In this document: one piece after another, positions 1 through 5,247 of the stretch
Numbering within the stretch: the first letter of the stretch is position 1
Layout of the letters: the number at the start of each line of letters is the position of its first letter
DNA from: Acidimicrobiales bacterium
GTDB lineage: Bacteria; Actinomycetota; Acidimicrobiia; Acidimicrobiales; Poriferisodalaceae
Direction: 5' to 3'
Assembly: GCA_030749275.1 (NCBI GenBank)
Contig: JASMKJ010000313.1
Span: forward strand, 1-5,247
DNA length: 5,247 bases
The notes under the pieces: generated by a model
What the model saw: the letters and a program-made list of their open reading frames with translations, nothing else
The model's database searches: none
What the model was told of the DNA's origin: nothing
Made by a program: the position numbers and the translations under genes

Positions 1-738
1 GTAGGCCTTGCCCTCATCAATGTATGAGGGAAGTAAAAACTCCAACAGTGGAAGCAAACGTTCCAGAAAGGCTGCTGTTAAGGGTTGCCCGAGGACATAT
101 TCTCTGACTCCTTGATCTAGACCTGTCAGTGGCCGCAAATCGGGAATCCAATACGGATTGGGCAAGAATCTGCAGTCAATGACTAAGTCTGCTTCTGTGG
201 GAATGCCATGCTTGTAGCCAAACGACAACACCGTTGTCTGCATTAACTGCTCATCGCCCTCTTCTCGAAAAGCTTCGACCACTTGCGATTTCAGTTCGTG
301 CACGATGAGATCGCCCGTATCGATCACTAGATCCGCTTTTTGCCTGATCGGTTCAAGTAATTCACGTTCTCTCTGTATTGCTTCTGCTACAGATTCAGCG
401 TCCTCGCTAAGCGGATGTCGTCGACGTGTTTGGTCGTAACGGCGAACAAGAACTTCAGTTGCAGCGTCTAAAAAAACGATTTTTACTCGAGCTAACGACG
501 TTCCGAGGCTGCTCAGAAAATTTAATAAATCGCCTTGATGCTGATGCGATCCGGCAACTAACGCCAGTCGCTCTACCCGTGACTCCGAAGTAGTCAGTAG
601 CTCCGCTGCTGACGAGAGCAAGTTAGATGGCAAGTTGTCGATTACAAACCAGCCTAAGTCTTCCAAGGTGTCTGCGACCGTGGAACGACCCGCACCGGAC
701 AATCCGGCGACCACTACAAAATTTGGTCCATCAGCCAT
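1..738 (-). CDS. rapZ: RapZ-family P-loop nucleotide-binding protein (RNase adapter family), C-terminus cut off
   Basis: This is the first 246 codons of a RapZ/YvcJ-family protein, running off the left edge without a stop. Visible features are a Walker A loop GLSGAGRS (residues 12-19), LEDLGWFVIDNLP (25-37), LDAATEVLVRRYDQTRR (90-106) followed by RHPL, a DLVIDTGDL strand (136-144), and the family's C-terminal-domain signature SFGYKHGIP (172-180) with DCRFLPNPYW (188-197). The family is usually about 285-290 residues, so roughly 40 are missing, including the conserved GCTGG-type segment expected just past the edge. The start is secure: ATG at 738 is preceded by an in-frame TAA at 748-750, so no earlier start exists. 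The Walker A lysine is arginine here, as I recall for actinobacterial members. In E. coli RapZ binds the sRNA GlmZ and RNase E to tune GlmS; that role should not be transferred here. It lies 31 nt after the methyltransferase, and yvcK and whiA would be expected next. Confidence 0.96.
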   Translation of the reverse strand, partial: MADGPNFVVVAGLSGAGRSTVADTLEDLGWFVIDNLPSNLLSSAAELLTTSESRVERLALVAGSHQHQGDLLNFLSSLGTSLARVKIVFLDAATEVLVRRYDQTRRRHPLSEDAESVAEAIQRERELLEPIRQKADLVIDTGDLIVHELKSQVVEAFREEGDEQLMQTTVLSFGYKHGIPTEADLVIDCRFLPNPYWIPDLRPLTGLDQGVREYVLGQPLTAAFLERLLPLLEFLLPSYIDEGKAY

Positions 739-750
739 AGTGAAAGATTA
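739..750 (-). promoter_or_regulatory. possible -10 element (TANNNT) for leaderless rapZ mRNA
   Basis: On the minus strand TAATCT (750-745) ends six bases before the rapZ ATG, so a transcript beginning about seven bases after the element would start on the ATG itself. This is the layout described for leaderless genes in actinobacteria such as mycobacteria. No Shine-Dalgarno sequence is visible in the 31-nt gap. No good -35 is present: at 17-nt spacing the hexamer is ATGATG. A six-base pattern with only three fixed positions is weak evidence, and rapZ may simply be read from the upstream operon. Confidence 0.25.
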
Positions 751-769
751 GATGGATTAAGCCGCAACA

Positions 770-1492
770 TCATCGCTTCCGGCAGACCAGTACGAGCAGT
801 CGCGGGATGTGTGCTGCTGCTCTGTATGAATCGTTGAGTTCAAGGAACCCCGGCGGAGGGGGTGGTTCAAGCATCCGCTCTACCAGAAGGTCGTTGTCGA
901 CAAGGGCGTTTATGTACTCGCTTAATGGCCGGTGCACGAAGGGTATGTGAACCCCCAACTGAACCTCTTCGAGGCTTTCTTTTTCCACGAGGTAGCTGCC
1001 AATCCGCCAATAGTGGTTGGGTGGGTCCGACATGTGATCCTCAACCCATCCGCTTCCCGGAGTCTGGAGAAGTGGATGGTTGAGTAAGAAAATGAAACGC
1101 CCCCCTGTCTTCAGGACCCTTGACACTTCGGCGATTGCTTGCTTCATGGCGCTGATGTGTTCGAAAACCAGACATGCCACTGCTATGTCAAAGGCTTCAG
1201 ATGTGAAGGGAAGCGCGAGTGCTGAAGCCTGCCCGTAAAGCTCACCGGTGCTTCGATGCGCAGCTTCAGAGATCTGACTCCAGGCGGCGTCAACTCCATA
1301 TGCATCGAGATCTGTGGCTGACAATAGGCGAGCAACCTGCCCTTCACCACAGCCGATGTCGAGAGCTCTTCCTTTTTCGGAGATGAGTTGTGTTAATAAC
1401 GGCAGTATCTGTTCTTCGTATTCTGGGTCGGCTCCGCGAGTGAACTCACGCTGCCACCATGCCGCATGTGTGTCCCAGGAGTCTCTCGTCAC
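770..1492 (-). CDS. class I SAM-dependent methyltransferase, substrate unknown
   Basis: This 240-residue protein has the Rossmann-fold SAM-binding motifs of the Methyltransf_11/25 type. Motif I is LDIGCGEGQ (residues 44-52), and the acidic end of strand 2 is GVD (D68), which should contact the SAM ribose. ALPFTSEAFDIAVACLVFEH (93-112) covers the motif II region, and RVLKTGGRFIFLLNHP (125-140) is the post-motif segment. The aromatic N-terminus (SWDTHAAWW) and the C-terminal part (HRPLSEYINAL, then MLEPPPPPGF) resemble small-molecule methyltransferases, but no substrate can be named. It starts with GTG, its GTGA overlapping the uvrC TGA stop, with an AGGGG Shine-Dalgarno-like stretch just upstream. 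There is no signal peptide or membrane segment, so it is expected to be cytosolic. Residues 210-214 are five consecutive prolines, likely needing EF-P for smooth translation. The position between uvrC and rapZ suggests co-expression but does not prove a role in repair. Confidence 0.9.
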   Translation of the reverse strand: MTRDSWDTHAAWWQREFTRGADPEYEEQILPLLTQLISEKGRALDIGCGEGQVARLLSATDLDAYGVDAAWSQISEAAHRSTGELYGQASALALPFTSEAFDIAVACLVFEHISAMKQAIAEVSRVLKTGGRFIFLLNHPLLQTPGSGWVEDHMSDPPNHYWRIGSYLVEKESLEEVQLGVHIPFVHRPLSEYINALVDNDLLVERMLEPPPPPGFLELNDSYRAAAHIPRLLVLVCRKR

Positions 1493-1502
1493 GCTCGCCC
1501 CT
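1489..1502 (-). promoter_or_regulatory. ribosome binding site and stop/start overlap coupling uvrC to the methyltransferase
   Basis: The minus strand reads AGGGG (1502-1498), a five-base spacer, then GTGA (1492-1489), in which the GTG start of the methyltransferase shares bases with the TGA stop of uvrC. A second purine stretch, AAGGA, lies further up at 1510-1506. The overlap and the suitably placed GGGG favour translational coupling and support GTG as the start. It is the only clear Shine-Dalgarno-like site before a gene start in the window. Confidence 0.6.
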
Positions 1503-3348
1503 GTGTCCTTTCATGAACGGCGTGCGCTACTGAATTCGGGAGCCACGTCAACGCCAGGAGTTCTTCGAGTGAGGCCTGTTGCACCTTCCGGACGCCTCCA
1601 AATTCTTTGATTAGGCGTTTGCGACGCACATCACCCAGACCAGATATGTCGTCTAGGACACTACGAGTCATCCGTCTGTTGCGAAGCGTTCGGTGGTAGT
1701 TCACCGCGAAACGGTGGCTCTCATCACGAATCCTCTGCAAGAGGTACAGAGCGTCAGATCCGCGAGGTAACTCGATCGATTTCGAACGCCCAGGAACGAA
1801 GACTTCTTCGAACTGTTTTGCTAGAGCCGCCACGGGGATTTCATCAGTCAACCCCAACGTCTCTAGGACTCGCACCGCAACTCCGAGTTGGCCTTTGCCG
1901 CCGTCGACGACCAACAGCTGAGGAGGATAGGCGAATTTGGTGGGACCCTCGTTAGGGGATTCCCTTTCAGCCAAGTAGTTCCTGAAGCGACGGGAAAGCA
2001 CTTCTTCCATCGCGGCAAAATCGTCGTTTCCTGCAACATCGCGGATTTTGAAGCGACGATATTCACTTTTGCGTGGCAAAGCGTCTTCAAGAACCACCAT
2101 CGAACCGACGTAGTCGGTTCCCTGGAGATGACTCATGTCGTAACACTCAATACGTAGAGGAGCATTGGGTAGATCCAGAAACTCTTGAAGTTGTTGCAAG
2201 GCGCGTGCTCGACTGTTGTGATCAGTCCCTCTCTTGAGACGATGACGAGCGAATGACTCCTTCGCGTTCTTCGTCGCTGTTTCATGCAACGCTCTCTTGT
2301 CGCCACGCATAGGTACCCGAATTTCAACGCGAGACCCTCGCTGCTTGGTTAGCCATTCCTCGTAGAGTGTCTGTCGATCCGGCAAAGCGGGCACGAAAAC
2401 ATTCTTGGGCATGCCGATTGGATTTTCTTGGTGGTAGAGGTCTTCGACAATCCTCGCGATCAGATCTGGTTGTGTGACGTCCTCGACTTTGTCAACGATT
2501 GAACCGCGCTGCCCCATGACGCGCCCTTTGCGAACGTAAAACACCTGCACAGATGCCTCTAACTCGTCATCGTGGACGCCAATAACATCAAAATCTTCAT
2601 TCCTCGTACCTGCGATTTGTCGCTTTTCGATAGCTTTTTCCACGCTCGCTAGGCGGTCGCGAATCCTCGCCGCGAGCTCAAACTCCATTGAACCGCTCGC
2701 GACCCGCATTCGTTTGTTGAGGTCCCTTAGAACTTCGTCTGTATCACCTTCCAAGAATCGAATGAGGTCTCGAACTAACTGCTCGTAGGCCGTTGGAGAA
2801 ATTTCTCCAACGCATGGACCTGCGCATTGTTCGATGTGAAAAAGCAGACACGGTCGCCCTAAGCGCTGGTGCTCAGCCATTTTGTTGTCACTACACGTTC
2901 GAATCGGGAATGTTCTGAGTAGGAGATCCAAGGTTTCTCGAATGGCATGAGCGTGGCCGAATGGTCCGAAGTAGCGATTGCCTCTTTTCCTTTTACCCCT
3001 CATGACCGTTGCTCGTGGCCATTCGTCGCGCAAAGTGATGGAAAGAAAGGGGTAAGACTTATCGTCTCTGAGTCGGACGTTAAATCGTGGTTGATGCCTC
3101 TGAATCAGGCTGTATTCCAACATGAGCGCATCGACTTCCGTCGCTACCTCAATCCATTCGACCGACGTTGCTGTTTGCAACATTTGTGTGGTCCGCGGAT
3201 GGAGGTTGCGGACGTCCTGGAAATAGCTGTTCAACCTGTTACGTAAACTCTTGGCTTTGCCGACGTAGATTATCTGCCCTCTGTCGTCTTTGAATTGGTA
3301 GCTGCCTGGCTGATCAGGGACTGAGCCAGACTCGGGACGCAGAGGCAT
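1489..3348 (-). CDS. uvrC: UvrABC excinuclease subunit C
   Basis: UvrC makes the 3' and 5' incisions around a lesion held by UvrB in nucleotide excision repair. The 619-residue protein is complete and close to the usual 600-650. The GIY-YIG nuclease domain (about residues 12-92) has PGSYQF, YVGKAK (28-33), R38, E78 and N90, matching the known 3'-incision residues. Four cysteines follow (C152, C167, C175, C179), a conserved set reported to hold an iron-sulfur cluster in E. coli UvrC. A UVR motif that pairs with UvrB lies at about 207-242 (MEFELAARIRDRL). The RNase H-like domain for 5' incision carries D404 (ECYDMSH), D443 (NDDFAAM), D482 (VVDGGKGQ) and H545 (RDESH). The C-terminus has a helix-hairpin-helix (ISGLGDVRRKRL, from 568) and a degenerate second one with Trp602 where Gly is usual. 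The ATG start gives the normal N-terminus; it lies 27 nt after uvrA, without a visible Shine-Dalgarno. Confidence 0.98.
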   Translation of the reverse strand: MPLRPESGSVPDQPGSYQFKDDRGQIIYVGKAKSLRNRLNSYFQDVRNLHPRTTQMLQTATSVEWIEVATEVDALMLEYSLIQRHQPRFNVRLRDDKSYPFLSITLRDEWPRATVMRGKRKRGNRYFGPFGHAHAIRETLDLLLRTFPIRTCSDNKMAEHQRLGRPCLLFHIEQCAGPCVGEISPTAYEQLVRDLIRFLEGDTDEVLRDLNKRMRVASGSMEFELAARIRDRLASVEKAIEKRQIAGTRNEDFDVIGVHDDELEASVQVFYVRKGRVMGQRGSIVDKVEDVTQPDLIARIVEDLYHQENPIGMPKNVFVPALPDRQTLYEEWLTKQRGSRVEIRVPMRGDKRALHETATKNAKESFARHRLKRGTDHNSRARALQQLQEFLDLPNAPLRIECYDMSHLQGTDYVGSMVVLEDALPRKSEYRRFKIRDVAGNDDFAAMEEVLSRRFRNYLAERESPNEGPTKFAYPPQLLVVDGGKGQLGVAVRVLETLGLTDEIPVAALAKQFEEVFVPGRSKSIELPRGSDALYLLQRIRDESHRFAVNYHRTLRNRRMTRSVLDDISGLGDVRRKRLIKEFGGVRKVQQASLEELLALTWLPNSVAHAVHERTQGRA

Positions 3349-3360
3349 GCTGTAAGGCTA
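3349..3360 (-). promoter_or_regulatory. possible -10 element (TANNNT) for leaderless uvrC mRNA
   Basis: The minus strand reads TAGCCT (3360-3355), then six bases, then the uvrC ATG. This is the same TANNNT pattern at the same distance as before rapZ, and there is again no Shine-Dalgarno sequence in the 27-nt gap. TAGCCT is a poor match to a strong -10, and the site lies inside an apparent operon, so it may be chance. Confidence 0.18.
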
Positions 3361-3375
3361 TTGGGCGAACAGGCC

Positions 3376-5247
3376 TCAGTTCGACAAGACCGGAGCGAGA
3401 AAGCGAGCAGTGTGACTCGCCGAAATTTTTGCGACTTTTTCGGGTGGGCCGCTGGCTACAACCAACCCTCCCCCGTCTCCGCCTTCTGGCCCCATGTCGA
3501 TTATCCAATCGGCTGTCTTTATGACATCGAGATTGTGTTCGATGATGATCACCGTGTTGCCTTGATCTACTAGCCGGCTGAGTACTGCAAGTAGCCGTCG
3601 TATATCTTCAAAGTGAAGACCAGTCGTCGGCTCATCCAAAATGTAAATGGTGTGCCCCGTGGGCCTTTTCGCAAGTTCGCTGGCAAGCTTTACGCGTTGC
3701 GCTTCACCGCCGGACAGCGTTGTCGCTGGTTGTCCGAGGCGAATGTATCCGAGTCCCACATCGACCAGGGTTTGCATGTGGCGAGCGATCGGTGGTTGGG
3801 CAGAGAAGAACGCTAGAGCTTCTTCGCATGGCATATTCAACACATCAGCAATAGTCATACCCTTGAATCGGATTTCAAGAGTCTCCCGGTTGTACCTTGC
3901 TCCTTTGCAAACCTCGCACGGTACGTAAACATCGGGAAGAAAGTGCATTTCGATCTTTAGCGTCCCATCGCCCGAGCAGGCCTCACATCTTCCGCCTTTG
4001 ACGTTGAAGCTGAAGCGGCCAGGTAGGTAACCCCGCACCTTTGACTCATTCGTGGCGGCAAACAGCTTGCGAATATTGTCGAATGCGCCTGTGTAGGTCG
4101 CCGGATTCGAACGAGGAGTGCGTCCGATGGGTGACTGGTCAATGTCGATCACTTTGTCGAGCTCTTCCCAACCTTCAAGTGAGGTGTGTAGACCCGGGAC
4201 TTCTTTGGACTTGTAGATGCGCTGCATCAGTGATTTGCGCAAAATTTCATTGATTAGGGTGCTTTTACCCGAACCGGATACCCCGGTGACAGTTACAAAG
4301 CATCCGAGCGGTATCTCAACATCAATCGATCGAAGGTTATTTTCGCGTGCTCCCTTGATGGTGAGCGTCTGTGCGAAGGGCTTCCGTCGTTCCGTCGGTA
4401 TTTCTATGACACGAGTGCCCTTCAAGTATTCGCCGGTAATCGACCCCTTTGAGTTTTTGAGACCTTTGACCGGTCCGCTGTAGATGATCTCACCGCCGTG
4501 TTCTCCAGCTCCCGGACCTATGTCCACCACCCAATCGGCCTCGAGGATCGTTTCTTGATCATGTTCTACAACCAGGACCGTGTTACCCAAATCTCGTAAA
4601 TGCTGCAAAGTCTCAATCAGGCGCCGATTATCGCGTTGATGAAGACCGATGGAAGGTTCATCGAGCACATAAAGAACGCCTTCCAACCCGCTTCCAATTT
4701 GGCTTGCTAAACGAATTCGTTGTGCTTCACCGCCTGCCAATGTAGCTGCAGATCTATTCAACGTGAGGTAGTCCAGCCCAACGTCCAACAGGAAATTTAA
4801 ACGTGCATCAATTTCTTTGACGATAGGTGCAGCAATTATGGTCTCGCGTTCATTGAGCGATAAGCCGTCGATGACTTTGGCCGCCTCCCCGATCGAAACT
4901 GAACAGAGTTCGTGGATGTTCCGTCCGGCAACTCGAACCGCAAGCGAGACTTCATTCAGCCGAGCACCGTCGCAGGTGCCACACGGAACTTCTCGCATGT
5001 ACCCTTCGATCCGATCTCGGGAATGGTCGCTATCGGTGTCAGCGTGACGACGTTGGAGCGTGGGAATGACTCCTTCCCAGTGAGTTGTGTAGCTACGGCT
5101 GCGCCCATATCGGTTGCGATAACGAACGGTGAAAGTCTGGCTTTGAGAGCTTCCGTACAAGAGCAGTTTCCGTTGCTTTGTTGTGAGCTTCGACCACGGC
5201 TTGTCAACGGGGATATCGAACTCTTCACCGGTCGCCCGTAGAAGACG
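3376..5247 (-). CDS. uvrA: UvrABC excinuclease subunit A (ATPase), N-terminus cut off
   Basis: UvrA is the dimeric ABC-type ATPase that detects DNA damage and delivers UvrB. The reading frame is open to the right edge: 623 codons are visible, beginning [13 protein letters not shown], and about 310-330 N-terminal residues (first Walker A, UvrB-binding region, first zinc finger) lie outside. The TTG at 5160 is internal, not a start, because homology continues upstream ([19 protein letters not shown]). Visible parts in order are a CxxC in the signature domain (4983-4972), first ABC signature LAGGEAQR (from 4740), first Walker [11 protein letters not shown] (4668-4639), second Walker [10 protein letters not shown] (4284-4258), zinc finger C-x2-C-x19-C-x2-C (3987-3907), second signature LSGGEAQR (from 3717) and second Walker [11 protein letters not shown] (3642-3613). 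The protein ends normally ([16 protein letters not shown]). The first signature has Ala where Ser is usual. The LexA-type operator, if any, would lie upstream of the window. Confidence 0.98.
   Translation of the reverse strand, partial: RLLRATGEEFDIPVDKPWSKLTTKQRKLLLYGSSQSQTFTVRYRNRYGRSRSYTTHWEGVIPTLQRRHADTDSDHSRDRIEGYMREVPCGTCDGARLNEVSLAVRVAGRNIHELCSVSIGEAAKVIDGLSLNERETIIAAPIVKEIDARLNFLLDVGLDYLTLNRSAATLAGGEAQRIRLASQIGSGLEGVLYVLDEPSIGLHQRDNRRLIETLQHLRDLGNTVLVVEHDQETILEADWVVDIGPGAGEHGGEIIYSGPVKGLKNSKGSITGEYLKGTRVIEIPTERRKPFAQTLTIKGARENNLRSIDVEIPLGCFVTVTGVSGSGKSTLINEILRKSLMQRIYKSKEVPGLHTSLEGWEELDKVIDIDQSPIGRTPRSNPATYTGAFDNIRKLFAATNESKVRGYLPGRFSFNVKGGRCEACSGDGTLKIEMHFLPDVYVPCEVCKGARYNRETLEIRFKGMTIADVLNMPCEEALAFFSAQPPIARHMQTLVDVGLGYIRLGQPATTLSGGEAQRVKLASELAKRPTGHTIYILDEPTTGLHFEDIRRLLAVLSRLVDQGNTVIIIEHNLDVIKTADWIIDMGPEGGDGGGLVVASGPPEKVAKISASHTARFLAPVLSN

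Noticed and set aside
862..1083. Plus-strand open frame opposite the methyltransferase
   Set aside because: It lies wholly antisense to a well-supported methyltransferase, and its Arg/Cys-rich translation shows no recognisable motif. It is a shadow frame.
1314..1610. Plus-strand open frame across the uvrC/methyltransferase junction
   Set aside because: It is antisense to both genes, its low-complexity product has no family resemblance, and it has no convincing ribosome binding site.
3349..3375. Terminator or regulatory hairpin between uvrA and uvrC
   Set aside because: The 27-nt gap has no GC-rich inverted repeat followed by a T run; the genes appear to be co-transcribed.
3361..3928. Several plus-strand open frames opposite the 3' end of uvrA
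   Set aside because: They mirror the conserved uvrA ATPase codons, overlap one another in different frames and encode no recognisable domain.
3490..4540. Similar DNA segments at about 3494-3520 and 4515-4545 that could look like a repeat
   Set aside because: They encode the matching DWIIDMGP and DWVVDIGP segments of the two UvrA ATPase halves. This is the ancient internal duplication of UvrA, not a mobile or regulatory repeat.
5158..5160. TTG as a possible start codon of a short UvrA
   Set aside because: The frame stays open to the window edge and the upstream residues (for example [15 protein letters not shown]) match UvrA. The Leu is internal, so the gene is truncated by the window, not by mutation.
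4912..5241. Plus-strand 109-codon frame at the right edge, with an overlapping minus-strand frame at 4956-5228
   Set aside because: Both overlap the real uvrA frame, which continues through 5247 with clear UvrA homology.

Overview
The window is a compact stretch of bacterial chromosome. All four genes read on the minus strand, so transcription runs from base 5247 towards base 1. In transcription order they are uvrA (5' end cut by the window edge), uvrC, a class I SAM-dependent methyltransferase of unknown substrate, and rapZ (3' end cut by the window edge). About 98% of the sequence is coding. The gaps are 27 nt (uvrA/uvrC), a 4-nt overlap (uvrC/methyltransferase) and 31 nt (methyltransferase/rapZ). 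I found no RNA gene, mobile element, CRISPR array, terminator hairpin or long non-coding repeat.

The organism is most likely an actinobacterium, possibly an Acidimicrobiia-like or marine lineage, because base composition looks only moderate (roughly half G+C by eye) rather than high. Three observations support this. The order uvrA - uvrC - rapZ is the start of a well-known actinobacterial cluster that usually continues into yvcK/ybhK and whiA. The RapZ P-loop reads GAGRS, the form I recall from actinobacterial RapZ. The UvrA stretch with RYRNRYGR and EGYMREVPC resembles actinobacterial UvrA. The class-level assignment is inference.

UvrA and UvrC act together, with UvrB encoded elsewhere, in nucleotide excision repair. 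UvrA finds the damage and loads UvrB, and UvrC makes the two flanking incisions. The methyltransferase starts on a GTG that overlaps the uvrC stop, so its translation is probably coupled to uvrC; its role cannot be read from the sequence. RapZ is a P-loop nucleotide-binding regulator. Its best-known role, in enterobacteria, is to guide RNase E to a small RNA controlling GlmS; its actinobacterial role is less clear.

This is mainly an ordinary housekeeping region, and I see no convincing undescribed system. The points most worth checking are the uncharacterised methyltransferase embedded in the cluster and a shared TANNNT motif at identical spacing before the two genes that lack a Shine-Dalgarno sequence. 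Three residue departures also stand out: LAGGE in UvrA, a Trp in the last UvrC hairpin, and a five-proline run in the methyltransferase.
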